Assembly (NCBI RefSeq): GCF_005863245.1
Contig: NZ_VBUT01000006.1
Coordinates: forward strand, 186,001-250,000
Length of the DNA: 64,000 nucleotides
DNA from: Nocardia cyriacigeorgica
GTDB lineage: Bacteria > Actinomycetota > Actinomycetes > Mycobacteriales > Mycobacteriaceae
Reading direction: 5' to 3'
The position numbers and the translations under genes were made by a program. Shown here in pieces: positions 1 to 7,955 of this stretch; the stretch's first letter is position 1, and every line of letters starts with the position of its first letter. The notes below the pieces were generated by a model. It worked only from the letters and a program-made list of their open reading frames with translations, had not been told where the DNA came from and made no database searches.

Positions 1-1
1 G

Positions 2-496
2 CGTGACGGTGATGTGCTCAGCATGGACCTGGCCGTGTCCATCGACGGCTGGGTGGCCGACTCGGCGACCACAGTGGTGGTCGGCACCGGCGCCGACGAG
101 GACCTACGCCTGGTGCGCGCCACCGAGGAGGCCCTGGAAGCGGCCATCGAGGTCGCGGTGCCGGGCAACCGGATCGGTGACATCTCCGCGGCCATCTCGG
201 CGGTCGCCGGCGACTACGGCTACCCCGTCAACACCGAATTCGGCGGGCACGGGCTCGGACGCACGATGCACGAAGACCCGCACGTGTCCAACGTCGGTCG
301 GGCGGGCCGCGGATTTCCGCTGCGGCCCGGGTTGACCATCGCCATCGAACCGTGGTTCGCGCGCACCACCGACCGCATCGTCACCGATCCCGACGGCTGG
401 ACGATCCGCTCGGCGGACGGTTCACGCACCGCGCATTCCGAGCACACCATCGCAATCACCGAGGACGGGCCGCGGGTGCTCACCCTGGCCGCCTGA
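2..496 (+). CDS. map: Type I methionine aminopeptidase, C-terminal part
   Basis: The C-terminal 164 residues of an M24-family methionine aminopeptidase; the start lies before the window. The enzyme removes the initiator Met from nascent proteins in the cytosol. Visible are the metal-binding segments of the pita-bread fold: the Asp strand (SMDLAVSIDGWVADSA), the FGGHGLGRTMHEDPHV segment with the catalytic and metal His, the Glu in LTIAIEPW, and the final Glu in SEHTIAIT. All expected ligand regions downstream of the first third are present, so the visible part looks functional. It converges on the VOC gene with only 5 bp between the two stop codons. Confidence 0.9.
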   Translation, partial: RDGDVLSMDLAVSIDGWVADSATTVVVGTGADEDLRLVRATEEALEAAIEVAVPGNRIGDISAAISAVAGDYGYPVNTEFGGHGLGRTMHEDPHVSNVGRAGRGFPLRPGLTIAIEPWFARTTDRIVTDPDGWTIRSADGSRTAHSEHTIAITEDGPRVLTLAA

Positions 497-501
497 TTCG
501 C

Positions 502-1221
502 TCACTGCCGTTCGTCGAGCCACTCCCGCAGGGCCTCACTCGCATTCGCGTCGGCCGCGATTGCGGCGCGCTCGTCCTCGGTGAGTGGCACGGCGCGCAT
601 CTCGTCGCGACAGGTGGCTGCCCGCTCCTCGTCGCCGGTCGCGATGGCGATCTCGGCGAGCGCTGCCCAGGCTCGGGCGAGGTCGATGGCGGGCGCGGTC
701 GTTCGGTACCGCGCGATACCCACCTCCAGCACCCGGGCAGCAGCTTTGTCATCGGTTTTGAAATCGCGCAGGATGCGGGCGTTGTCGAGTACCCGGGCCA
801 ATCCGGACAGCTCCTTGGAGCCGCCGTATTCGTTCTTCGGCGGTTCGTCGTATTGGATATAGATGATCGAATTGCCGTCCGGGTCGACGAGAGTGAACCG
901 GGACTGCCCCGGGCGGAATCGGGTGATCCGCGGACGGCCTTTCGCGGGCACCTTTCCGAAGTGGGCGCGCAGTGCGGCGGTGAATTCTTTGTGCCGTCCG
1001 GCGATATCGTCGACCATCACCAGGCAGCCGACCCATTCCTCGGGGAAATCGGCGTCCCGGGGCTTGGAGGTGAAATGCAGGGCGCAACCGTTCGCCTCGA
1101 TCGCGCCGTAGACGTAGGGGCGGGTCTGTTCGTGGGTGACGGTGTAGCCGAGTGCGCGATAGAACTCCAGGGTCCGGGCGAGGTCGCTGGTCGGGAGCAC
1201 GGGGACGGCGGTGTCGTCCAT
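502..1221 (-). CDS. VOC (glyoxalase/bleomycin-resistance) family protein
   Basis: 239 residues. The N-terminal half (about 1-125) is a vicinal-oxygen-chelate domain: the opening PVLPTSDLARTLEFYRALGY and the later LVDPDGNSIIYIQYDEP are typical of bleomycin-resistance/glyoxalase-like proteins, which bind or modify small molecules in the cytosol. The C-terminal half (about 135-239) is alanine-rich and helical, resembling a single TPR-like repeat (ARAWAALAEIAIATGDEERA); this extension is not part of the core VOC fold. The ATG at 1221 is followed directly by the conserved core, so the start is likely. An inverted pair of TCAAGTTTGA motifs sits 10-75 bp upstream, and the same motif precedes the PadR gene at 2222, suggesting PadR control. 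The substrate is unknown. Confidence 0.85.
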   Translation of the reverse strand: MDDTAVPVLPTSDLARTLEFYRALGYTVTHEQTRPYVYGAIEANGCALHFTSKPRDADFPEEWVGCLVMVDDIAGRHKEFTAALRAHFGKVPAKGRPRITRFRPGQSRFTLVDPDGNSIIYIQYDEPPKNEYGGSKELSGLARVLDNARILRDFKTDDKAAARVLEVGIARYRTTAPAIDLARAWAALAEIAIATGDEERAATCRDEMRAVPLTEDERAAIAADANASEALREWLDERQ

Positions 1222-1231
1222 TCGGGGCCTC

Positions 1232-1295
1232 CGTAATCAAGTTTGACTACCGAGACACTAGGCCTGGATGGCTCTGGAAGTCAAACTTGATTACC
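1232..1295. promoter_or_regulatory. Inverted pair of TCAAnnTTGA operators upstream of the VOC gene
   Basis: GTAATCAAGTTTGACT at 1233-1248 and its exact reverse complement AGTCAAACTTGATTAC at 1279-1294 form a perfect 16-bp inverted repeat with a 30-bp spacer. Each arm is itself a TCAA-nn-TTGA palindrome. The proximal arm ends 11 bp before the VOC start. A third copy lies ahead of the nearby padR gene. A two-site operator for a dimeric regulator is inferred. Confidence 0.7.
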
Positions 1296-1372
1296 GGGTG
1301 GGCAAGCGAAGGGCCGGGCGGTGTACGCCCGGCCCGGACCTCCTCTCGCGGAAGACGATCGGTGCGGATCGG

Positions 1373-1921
1373 TCAGACTCCCGCGCCGATGAATCCGCCG
1401 ATCACGGCACCCACCGCGCATCCGATGATCGCGCCGACGAAGAAGAACCAGATGCCGATGAAGATGCCGATCACGCAGCCGATGGCGATGCCTGCGGCGA
1501 TGGTTCCGGCATTACCGACCGATTGCAACGCGACTGCCTCGGGCGACGTGGTCACTGGTCCGGGTGCCGGACCCGCTGTCGGGGTGAGGGTCAGCACGGT
1601 GCCGGTCCGGTCGACGGCCGGCGTCACCTCGAAACTCTGACCCGTCTGCATGCGCAGCGTCGTCGGGATCGCGCCGATGACCGTGCCGTCACCGGCTCTG
1701 ACGGTGACCGCGCCGGGAGTCATCTCGAAGGTGCCCGAAGCCAAGGTGACTGTCGCGCTCGAACGGTCGGCGGCCAAGGTCGTCGTATAGGCGACCGGTC
1801 CGCTGACCGACGTGAAACTGGGTCCTGCTGCCACGCCCGCCTGGCCCTGTGCGGTGGCAGTGGCTATACCGGTGGCGGCGATGGCCAATATCGCCGTGGC
1901 CACCAATTTCCTGATAAACAT
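1373..1921 (-). CDS. Secreted protein with C-terminal glycine-zipper membrane segment
   Basis: 182 residues of unknown function. The N-terminus is a Sec signal peptide (MFIRKLVATAILAIAATGIA, cleavage probably near ATAQGQA). A soluble extracytoplasmic part (about 30-125) is rich in Thr, Val and Ala with beta-type alternation. The C-terminus (about 130-182) is a glycine- and isoleucine-rich double hydrophobic stretch (IAAGIAIGCVIGIFIGIW, then VGAVIGGFIGAGV), a glycine zipper that probably inserts in a membrane. A GGAA Shine-Dalgarno lies just before the ATG. Proteins of this plan are common in Nocardia-type genomes, but I know no assigned role. It sits alone between the VOC and padR genes. Confidence 0.75.
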   Translation of the reverse strand: MFIRKLVATAILAIAATGIATATAQGQAGVAAGPSFTSVSGPVAYTTTLAADRSSATVTLASGTFEMTPGAVTVRAGDGTVIGAIPTTLRMQTGQSFEVTPAVDRTGTVLTLTPTAGPAPGPVTTSPEAVALQSVGNAGTIAAGIAIGCVIGIFIGIWFFFVGAIIGCAVGAVIGGFIGAGV

Positions 1922-2221
1922 CGCTGTTCCATTTCATGGTGCCGATATCCGATGGCGTCCCCCCGACGAACGTCAGCGGATACCAATAATTGTCGCGCTC
2001 GCGGTAGGAATCGTCTATACTGTGCGATTTGATTCGCCTACTTTGTAAACGATCAATTCTCGGCGATAGGAAGAACTGTGAAATCGCCGGTATTCGATTC
2101 GTCATCGATCATTTCGCGGATCTGATTCGGGCGCTGTCGGGGGCGTCTCCGCGGGCTCGAGGTCAAGTTTGACTACCATGCGGTGCGGCGGCTCGGCGGT
2201 CGGCCCGCTGGAAGGAGTCCG
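1922..2221. other. Divergent intergenic region with padR promoter
   Basis: About 300 bp without a convincing gene. It is AT-richer than its surroundings around 1980-2110 (TATACT at about 2015, TTTGTAAAC near 2042). It must carry the promoter of the secreted protein (minus) and of padR (plus). The only clear motif is the TCAAGTTTGACTACC copy near its right end. Confidence 0.5.
2163..2177. promoter_or_regulatory. TCAAnnTTGA operator copy upstream of padR
   Basis: TCAAGTTTGACTACC is identical over 15 bases to 1237-1251 upstream of the VOC gene. It lies 44 bp before the chosen padR start, which fits autoregulation by PadR. No binding data; inferred from motif sharing only. Confidence 0.65.
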
Positions 2222-2776
2222 ATGTCGACGGTGCGGCTATTGGTCCTCGGGGTGATGCGCAGGCAGCAACCCACCCACGGGTACGCGGTGCGTCAGGAGC
2301 TGCTGTCGTGGCGGGCCGACACCTGGACCAACGTCAAGCCCGGATCGATCTACCACGCGCTCAAACAGCTGACCCAGGAAGGCAAATTGCGCGCACTCGG
2401 CACCGAGGGCAGCAGCCACGGGCCGGGCCGGACGATGTTCGAACTCACCGCCTCCGGCGAGGACGAGTTCCGCGCACTCATGGACGAGGCGCTCGTCAGC
2501 GTGGACATGGAGGAACTCGGTGCGGCGATCGCGTTCATGGACACGTTGCCGCGCGCGCACGTGATCGCCAAGCTCCGCGAACAACGCCGGCGCAGCCGCG
2601 AGATACGCGACGACCTGCTGGCCATGGTCCCGGATTTCCCCGGCCGATACTCCGCGCCGCACGCGACCGACCTGCTGGAACTGTGGAGCGGGGTGTTCGA
2701 GAACCTGTCCGGCTGGACCTCCGGTGTGCTGGCCAGGCTGGAAGCGGGGGAGTACCGCATGGCCGACGACGAGTGA
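2222..2776 (+). CDS. PadR family transcriptional regulator
   Basis: 184 residues. The N-terminal PadR winged helix-turn-helix is clear: VLGVMRRQQPTHGYAVRQEL, then the NVKPGSIYHALKQLTQEGK recognition helix and the wing with GPGRTMFELTASGEDEF. The C-terminal helical half (about 100-184) is the usual dimerisation/ligand domain of the longer PadR subclass. Start chosen at ATG 2222 because GGAAGGAG stands 5-12 bases upstream and the family core begins at residue 2; an in-frame upstream extension to 2183 lacks support. PadR proteins typically repress detoxification or efflux genes until a phenolic or drug ligand binds. The shared operator points to itself and the VOC gene as targets. The PPOX gene follows by 29 bp but has its own promoter. 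Confidence 0.9.
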   Translation: MSTVRLLVLGVMRRQQPTHGYAVRQELLSWRADTWTNVKPGSIYHALKQLTQEGKLRALGTEGSSHGPGRTMFELTASGEDEFRALMDEALVSVDMEELGAAIAFMDTLPRAHVIAKLREQRRRSREIRDDLLAMVPDFPGRYSAPHATDLLELWSGVFENLSGWTSGVLARLEAGEYRMADDE

Positions 2777-2793
2777 GCCGCGCGTGCGTCGCC

Positions 2794-2799
2794 TACCGT
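2794..2799 (+). promoter_or_regulatory. -10 box TACCGT of a leaderless transcript
   Basis: TACCGT ends 6 bases before the ATG at 2806, the spacing expected if transcription begins at the start codon. No Shine-Dalgarno is visible for this gene. Confidence 0.55.
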
Positions 2800-2805
2800 T
2801 GCGGT

Positions 2806-3189
2806 ATGAGCGATGCGCGCACAGCTGTCGAAAAAGCCGACTACGTCCTGCTGACCACCTTCCGCAAGGACGGCACCCCGGTACCCACCCCGCTGTGGGC
2901 CGCCGCCGACAACGGCAAGATCTTCGTCTGGACCGTCACCGACAGCTGGAAGGTCAAACGCCTGCGCCGCAACCAGTCGGTCACCCTCCAACCGTGCAAC
3001 GCCAAAGGCACCCCGCACGGCACCCCCATCGACGGCACCGCCCGCATCCTCGACCCCACCGAAACCGACAACGTCCGCCGCCTCATCCGCAAGAAATACT
3101 TCCTCCTCGGCCCCCTCGTCCTCCTCGGCAGCAACCTCCGCCGCGGCAAATCCGGCACCATCGGCATCGAAATCACCCCCGCGAACTGA
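2806..3189 (+). CDS. PPOX-class, probably F420-dependent, oxidoreductase
   Basis: 127 residues, split beta-barrel (pyridoxamine-phosphate-oxidase-like) fold. Typical features are the opening DYVLLTTFRKDGTPVPTPLW, the WKVKRLRRNQSVTLQPCN strand-helix that lines the cofactor pocket, and a basic RRLIRKKYF segment. Actinobacterial homologues of this size use cofactor F420 (some flavin) to reduce or detoxify small molecules; which cofactor applies here is inferred. The start at ATG 2806 is supported by the TACCGT box and by the domain beginning immediately. From about 3040 the coding strand is almost free of G at third positions (long CCCC-rich runs), an extreme local codon bias. Confidence 0.8.
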   Translation: MSDARTAVEKADYVLLTTFRKDGTPVPTPLWAAADNGKIFVWTVTDSWKVKRLRRNQSVTLQPCNAKGTPHGTPIDGTARILDPTETDNVRRLIRKKYFLLGPLVLLGSNLRRGKSGTIGIEITPAN

Positions 3190-3213
3190 CTACGGCGCGG
3201 CCGGAACCGATCC

Positions 3214-3251
3214 GATCCGACCAAGCGACCCAGATTTCCGCTGGTCGGATC
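3214..3251. terminator. Inverted repeat after the PPOX gene
   Basis: GATCCGACCA (3214-3223) pairs perfectly with TGGTCGGATC (3242-3251) around an 18-base loop. It lies 25 bp past the PPOX stop and 63 bp beyond the epimerase remnant on the other strand. There is no T-tract, so its role as a terminator is uncertain. Confidence 0.4.
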
Positions 3252-3313
3252 AGCCCGCTCCTAACCAATCCCATTGGGCAGCACAGTGTGACCTGGGTGT
3301 CGGGATCCGGGTG

Positions 3314-3367
3314 TCATCCGGCGCCGATGAAGCCGGCGGCGCCGGTGATGAGGTAGGTCGGGGGCAT
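3314..3367 (-). pseudogene. Remnant of an NAD-dependent epimerase (17-codon N-terminus)
   Basis: The TldE stop codon TGA overlaps an ATG (TGATG at 3365-3369, minus strand) that opens a 17-residue frame, MPPTYLITGAAGFIGAG, followed by a stop. TYLITGAAGFIG is the N-terminal Rossmann strand and glycine loop of SDR-type sugar-nucleotide epimerases/dehydratases. No further homology is visible downstream to 3190. The simplest reading is that an epimerase gene once translationally coupled to tldE has been deleted down to its first codons. A chance match is possible given the short length. Confidence 0.55.
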
Positions 3368-4770
3368 CAGGTGGCCTGGCTGACCGAGGACATGTGGAAG
3401 TCGGGGATGCGCAGTGGGGGCATGGCGGTTCGGGTGAACCAGTCTTTCCATTCGCGGGGGAGGGTGAGGGTGGTGGCTCCGGCTTCGGTGGTGCGGCGGA
3501 GTAGGTCGAGGGGGCTTTCGTTGAAGCGGAAGTTGTTGACGGCGGCGGTGACCTCGCCGTTCTCGACCAGGTAGACACCGTCGCGGGTGAGGCCGGTCAG
3601 CAGCAGGGTGGCCGGGTCGACCTCGCGGATGTACCAGAGCGTGGTGAGCAGCAGGCCGCGTTCGGTGCGGGCGATCATGTCTTCGAGGGTGGCGTCGGAG
3701 CCACCGGTCAACAGCAGGTTCTCGCCGGGAACGGTGGTGGGGGCGTCGAATTCGGCGGCGGTGGCGCGCGGGTAGACCAGCGATTCGATGACGCCCTCGC
3801 GCAGCCAGTTCACCCGCTGCGCGGACAGTCCGTTGTCGAACACCGACAGCGCCTCCGAGGACGCCGGTGTGGCGACGAACGGGCGGTATTCGAGACCACT
3901 GGCGCTCGGATCCGAGTACAGGGTGAGCGGAAGGTCGGTGAGCCGCTCACCGATGCGGGTGCCGCCCGGCCGCGACAAGGCGGTGTGGCCCTCGTGTGCG
4001 CCGCGTCCCTCCATCGTCCAGGCCAGATAGATCATCAGATCCGCCACCGCCGACGGCGGCAGCAACGTCTCGTACCGCCCGGCGGGCAGCTCCACCCGCC
4101 GCGCCGACCAATCCAATCGCCGTGACAGCTCGGCCAGTAGCCCCGGGGTATCCACATCCGTGAAATCGCTGGTGCCCACGCCCACCCAGGCGCTGGCCAG
4201 ATCGGCGCCCGTGCCACGTTTGCCGTTGATCTCCACCGAACCGGTGGGCTGCACATAGCGGCGCCGCAGGCCGGTGGAGGTCCCGAGCCAGGTGGTGTGC
4301 ATCTGGTGGTGGGCGAAACCGTAGAGGGTGTCGGTGCCGTCGAACCCGCGCGCCAGGTCGGCGGCCAGCCCGGTGAAGACCTCGATACCGGTGCGGCCGG
4401 GTTCGCCCGCCCAATCCGGTGTTTCGGCGGCGTCATCCGGCTCCAGCAGCGGCATCGCATCGCGCGCCGGTTCGGCCGTGCGCGCCGCCTGCTCACTGGC
4501 GCGGACCACGGCCTCGATATCGGCGCCGTCCACGCTGGTTGCGGTGACGCTGCCGACGCGCGCGAGGTTCGGGCCCTCCCGGAACACCGACACCACCGCC
4601 CACTGCCGCGAGACCGACGACCCGTTGGTGGTCATCGAATTACCCGCCCAGCGCAGTGATGCCTCATGCGCGTCGGTGACGATGACCATCGCCTCATCGG
4701 CCTTCGACAGCGCCAGCGCCTGTTCGACCACCGCCCCACCGGGCACAATCGCCGCGCCGGTCCCGTTCAC
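3367..4770 (-). CDS. tldE: TldE/PmbA-like partner of the TldD protease
   Basis: 467 residues. PmbA/TldE-type subunit: it lacks the HExxxH motif and normally forms the non-catalytic half of the TldD-TldE metalloprotease that processes or degrades peptides in the cytosol. Visible family features are LTRDGVYLVENGEVTAAVNNFRFNESPL near the C-terminus (given in two parts: LTRDGVYLVENGEV and NNFRFNESPL) and the AWTMEGRGAHEGHTAL region. The start is taken as GTG 4770, which overlaps the tldD stop in a GTGA junction; an upstream in-frame ATG at 4830 lies inside tldD and is less likely. Co-transcribed with tldD. Confidence 0.85.
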   Translation of the reverse strand: MNGTGAAIVPGGAVVEQALALSKADEAMVIVTDAHEASLRWAGNSMTTNGSSVSRQWAVVSVFREGPNLARVGSVTATSVDGADIEAVVRASEQAARTAEPARDAMPLLEPDDAAETPDWAGEPGRTGIEVFTGLAADLARGFDGTDTLYGFAHHQMHTTWLGTSTGLRRRYVQPTGSVEINGKRGTGADLASAWVGVGTSDFTDVDTPGLLAELSRRLDWSARRVELPAGRYETLLPPSAVADLMIYLAWTMEGRGAHEGHTALSRPGGTRIGERLTDLPLTLYSDPSASGLEYRPFVATPASSEALSVFDNGLSAQRVNWLREGVIESLVYPRATAAEFDAPTTVPGENLLLTGGSDATLEDMIARTERGLLLTTLWYIREVDPATLLLTGLTRDGVYLVENGEVTAAVNNFRFNESPLDLLRRTTEAGATTLTLPREWKDWFTRTAMPPLRIPDFHMSSVSQAT

Positions 4771-6326
4771 TGCCCCGCCTCCGTCCGCGTGTTGAGAACA
4801 TTGATGCCGCGTACCAGGATCGACGGGCATCCGTGACTGACCGCCGCCACCTGCCCGGGTTGCGCCTTACCGCAGTTGAACGCGCCGCCGAGCTGCCAGG
4901 TGGACGGCCCGCCGACGGCCTCCATCGCGCCCCAGAAGTCGGTGGTGGTGGCCTGGTAGGCGACATCGCGCAGCTGCCCGTCCAGCTTGCCGTCGCGGAT
5001 GCGGAAGAACCGCTGCCCGGTGAACTGGAAGTTGTAGCGCTGCATGTCGATCGACCAGGATTTGTCGCCCACGATGTAGATGCCGTCCTCGACCCGGGCG
5101 ATCAGCTCCTCGGTGGTGGTGTCGCGGTGCGGGTCCGGTTGCAGCGACACGTTGGCCATGCGCTGGATCGGCACATGGTGCGGCGAATCCGCGTACGAGC
5201 AGCCGTTGGAGCGGTCGAGTCCGAGGCGCGGCGCGAACACCCGGTCGAGCTGGTAGCCGACCAAGAGGCCCCCGCGCACCAGATCCCAGCGCTGGCCCGC
5301 GACACCCTCGTCGTCGTAGCCGACGGTGGCCAGGCCGTGCGGTTCGGTGCGGTCGCCGGTGACGTGCATGATCGGGCTGCCGTACTTCAGCATGCCCAGC
5401 AGATCGGGTGTGGCGAACGAGGTGCCCGCGTAGGCGGATTCGTAGCCGATGGCGCGGTCGTATTCGGTGGCGTGGCCGATGGATTCGTGGATGGTGAGCC
5501 ACAGATTGGTCGGATCGATGACGAGGTCGGTGGGCCCGGCGACGACGCTGGGCGCCTTCACCTTCTCGGCCAGCCATTCCGGCATCCGGGCGAGTTCGCC
5601 TGACCAGTCCCAGGTTCCGTCGGCGCCGGTGACGTACTCCCAGCCGCGGCCCGCCGGTGCGGCCAGTGTGCGCATGGTCTCGAACACTCCGGCCGCCGCA
5701 TCAACGGTGATGGCCTCGAGCTGTGGATGCAACCGCACCCGCTGCTGGGTGATCGAGGAGCCTGCGGTGTCGGCGTAGAAGGTCTGCTCTTTGACCTGCA
5801 ACACCGAGGCCGTCACGTGGTCGACGCCGTCGGCGGCCGACAGCCGCTGCGAATACTCCTGCAACAGCGCCACTTTGTCGGTGGTCGGCACGGTGAACGG
5901 GTCGAGATCGTAGGCCGAGACCCATTCCACGCCGTCGTAGCGGGGCTCGTCGGCCAGCTCGACCCGTTCCCGGTTGAGCGTGCGCAAGGTGGTGGCCACG
6001 GTGACGGCGCGGCGGGCGACCTCGGCCGCCGAATCGGGGGTGAGCGCGGCATGCGAGGCGAAACCCCAGGTGCCGTCGACGATCACGCGCACCGCCAGCC
6101 CGAGTTCGGCGGAATCGGCGACCGATTCCACGCGACCGTCGCGCAACCGGATCGATTGGGTGACCAGCCGATGCACTCGCAGATCCGCATGCGAGGCACC
6201 GGCGGCGGTGGCGGCCGAGAGCGCGGCGTCGGCCAGCGCGGCCAATGGCAGCGCGGTGAATTCGGCGTCGACGCCGTGGCGTGCGCGGCCGGATCCGCTG
6301 CCCTCGTGGGAAGTCGGGATGCTCAC
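4767..6326 (-). CDS. tldD: TldD metalloprotease
   Basis: 519 residues. Catalytic subunit of the TldD-TldE peptidase. The zinc motif HExxxH is present as HESIGH (His280, Glu281, His285), followed by ATEYDRAIGYES. The N-terminal domain shows the usual SIRLRDGRVESVADS and DGTWGFAS segments, and the C-terminus has NCGKAQPGQVAAVSHGCP, where a conserved Cys/His ligand is expected. The start GTG 6326 is preceded by TACCGT with 8-9 bases between and no Shine-Dalgarno, so the mRNA is probably leaderless; GTG 6350 upstream would add a short non-conserved stretch. The pair may process a small peptide or act in general proteolysis; no peptide precursor is visible beside it. Confidence 0.9.
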   Translation of the reverse strand: MSIPTSHEGSGSGRARHGVDAEFTALPLAALADAALSAATAAGASHADLRVHRLVTQSIRLRDGRVESVADSAELGLAVRVIVDGTWGFASHAALTPDSAAEVARRAVTVATTLRTLNRERVELADEPRYDGVEWVSAYDLDPFTVPTTDKVALLQEYSQRLSAADGVDHVTASVLQVKEQTFYADTAGSSITQQRVRLHPQLEAITVDAAAGVFETMRTLAAPAGRGWEYVTGADGTWDWSGELARMPEWLAEKVKAPSVVAGPTDLVIDPTNLWLTIHESIGHATEYDRAIGYESAYAGTSFATPDLLGMLKYGSPIMHVTGDRTEPHGLATVGYDDEGVAGQRWDLVRGGLLVGYQLDRVFAPRLGLDRSNGCSYADSPHHVPIQRMANVSLQPDPHRDTTTEELIARVEDGIYIVGDKSWSIDMQRYNFQFTGQRFFRIRDGKLDGQLRDVAYQATTTDFWGAMEAVGGPSTWQLGGAFNCGKAQPGQVAAVSHGCPSILVRGINVLNTRTEAGQ

Positions 6327-6440
6327 CCAGCACACGGTAGCCGGTGCCACCGACAGCCGCCGCCGAATAGTTGCTGTCCACAGTGGTATCGAACCGGGAC
6401 GCGGCGCTCGCGCCTACCACGTCCGCGCGTGCGGATGTCG

Positions 6441-6446
6441 TACTGT
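6441..6446 (+). promoter_or_regulatory. -10 box TACTGT, leaderless TetR gene
   Basis: TACTGT ends 6 bases before the GTG at 6453. No ribosome binding site is present, consistent with a transcript starting at the initiation codon. Confidence 0.55.
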
Positions 6447-6452
6447 GCCCGC

Positions 6453-7082
6453 GTGCCGCCTTCCGCCCTCCGTGATCGCAAACGAGAACGTACCCGCCGC
6501 GCCCTGCTCGAGGCTGCTGTCGAACTGTTCGAGACCAGAGGCTACGAAGAGACGACCGTGGCTGATATCGCCGCCGTCGCCGAGGTGGGCACGCGCACTT
6601 TCTTCAACTATTTCGCCAGTAAGGAAGAGTTGCTGTTCCCCGAACCCGACGACCGGGTGCGGGCCGCGGTGGTCGCGATCGCTTCGCGGCGTCCGGGGGA
6701 GCGGCCGGTGGAGGTGCTGTTACGAGCCTTACGCGCGGCCGGCGACAATCCCGGCGAACATCTCATCGACGATCTCTACGCCCGCATCGCCGCCCTGCGG
6801 GCCCAGGTGTCGCGCACCGTGCCCGCGGTGAGCGGTCGGGCTGCGCACGCGCAGCTGGTGGCCCAGCGCGAGATCGCCAGGCAACTGCACGCCGCGTTCC
6901 CGGCCGAATTCGACGAGGTCGGCGCGGCGGCACTGGTCGGTGCCGTGGTCGGTGCGGTCTCGGGTGCGCTGACGGTGCTGTTCCAGGGCCCGCAGATCGG
7001 CATCGAGGACGGTGAACGGTTGCAGCGCAAGATCCACGAAACCACCTCCGAGGTGTTGCGGCCCTGGCTCGCCCGGGTCTGA
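6453..7082 (+). CDS. TetR family transcriptional regulator
   Basis: 209 residues. The N-terminal TetR helix-turn-helix is textbook: RRALLEAAVELFETRGYEET, then TVADIAAVAEVGTRTFFNYF and SKEELLFP. The C-terminal ligand/dimer domain (about 75-209) ends in an amphipathic helix (IHETTSEVLRPWLARV). Start GTG 6453 is set by the TACTGT box and because the HTH begins 14 residues later. It is divergent from tldD (126 bp between) and convergent with the TSUP gene (3 bp between stops). I see no clear palindromic operator in the divergent gap. The ligand is unknown. Confidence 0.9.
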   Translation: MPPSALRDRKRERTRRALLEAAVELFETRGYEETTVADIAAVAEVGTRTFFNYFASKEELLFPEPDDRVRAAVVAIASRRPGERPVEVLLRALRAAGDNPGEHLIDDLYARIAALRAQVSRTVPAVSGRAAHAQLVAQREIARQLHAAFPAEFDEVGAAALVGAVVGAVSGALTVLFQGPQIGIEDGERLQRKIHETTSEVLRPWLARV

Positions 7083-7085
7083 CCG

Positions 7086-7853
7086 TCAGCCGAACTGCTG
7101 CCAGCCCAGCCGCAGCACCATCGCGATCACCACCACCAGCAACACCACCCGGACGAATTCCGCGCCGCGGCTCAACGCCATCCGCGAGCCGACCACCGCG
7201 CCCGCGATATTGCCCACCGCCATCGCCGCGCCCAGCGCCCACAGGATGTGACCGGTCGCGCCGAAGAAGATCAGCGCGCCCACATTCGATCCGCAGTTGA
7301 TCACCTTGGCCATCGCCGCGGCCCGCACGAATTCGGTGCCGAGCAGCGTGGCGAAGGTGATGATGAGGAAGGTGCCGGTGCCGGGGCCGAGCAGCCCGTC
7401 GTAGAAGCCGATCAGCCCGGCCGCCAACGCCACCACCAGGATGAACTTGCGCCGGGTCGGCGGATGCGTGGCGAGGGTGACCCCGACCGACGGCCGCGCG
7501 GTGACGAAGATCGCCACCCCCACCAGCACCACGAGCACGATCGGTATGAACAGCTCGCGATCGATCAGCGAGACCGCCGCCGCACCGGCCGCCGACGCCA
7601 CGGCCGCGATCAGCGCCGCGGGCAGCAGCACGCGCCAGCGGATCGGCACCTTCCGGGAGAAGGTCACCACCGCCGCGGTCGTGCCCGCCACCGCGGAGAG
7701 CTTGTTGGTGCCGAGAGCCGTCTGCGGTGCGATTCCCGGCGCCACCAGCAGCAGCGTCGGCAACACGATCAGACCGCCGCCGCCGACCACGGCATCCACC
7801 CAGCCCGCGGCCGTCGCCGCGGTCAACAGAACCGCCCAGTCGGTGATCTCCAC
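7086..7853 (-). CDS. TSUP family (TauE/SafE) membrane transporter
   Basis: 255 residues, about eight predicted transmembrane helices. The family's two-fold repeat is visible: AATAAGWVDAVVGGGGLIVLP in the first half (here VDAVVGGGGLIVLP) and GLIGFYDGLLGPGTGTFLII in the second, with the conserved ALGTNKLSAVAGTT. These proteins export or import sulfur-containing organic anions such as sulfite, sulfoacetate or taurine derivatives across the inner membrane. Full length for the family. No sulfur-metabolism gene is adjacent, so the substrate cannot be inferred from context. Confidence 0.88.
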   Translation of the reverse strand: MEITDWAVLLTAATAAGWVDAVVGGGGLIVLPTLLLVAPGIAPQTALGTNKLSAVAGTTAAVVTFSRKVPIRWRVLLPAALIAAVASAAGAAAVSLIDRELFIPIVLVVLVGVAIFVTARPSVGVTLATHPPTRRKFILVVALAAGLIGFYDGLLGPGTGTFLIITFATLLGTEFVRAAAMAKVINCGSNVGALIFFGATGHILWALGAAMAVGNIAGAVVGSRMALSRGAEFVRVVLLVVVIAMVLRLGWQQFG

Positions 7854-7942
7854 GCCAGCAAGACAACCAGAAACATCCCATGACCGGTCCGCCGGGTGCG
7901 TCCCGCGTGCGCGCCGTCACCGGTCGGTGCCGAAGCCACCCA

Positions 7943-7948
7943 TACGCT
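7943..7948 (+). promoter_or_regulatory. -10 box TACGCT, leaderless histidine kinase gene
   Basis: TACGCT ends 7 bases before the ATG at 7956. It chooses this start over an in-frame upstream one at 7896. Confidence 0.55.
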
Positions 7949-7955
7949 GAACGGC

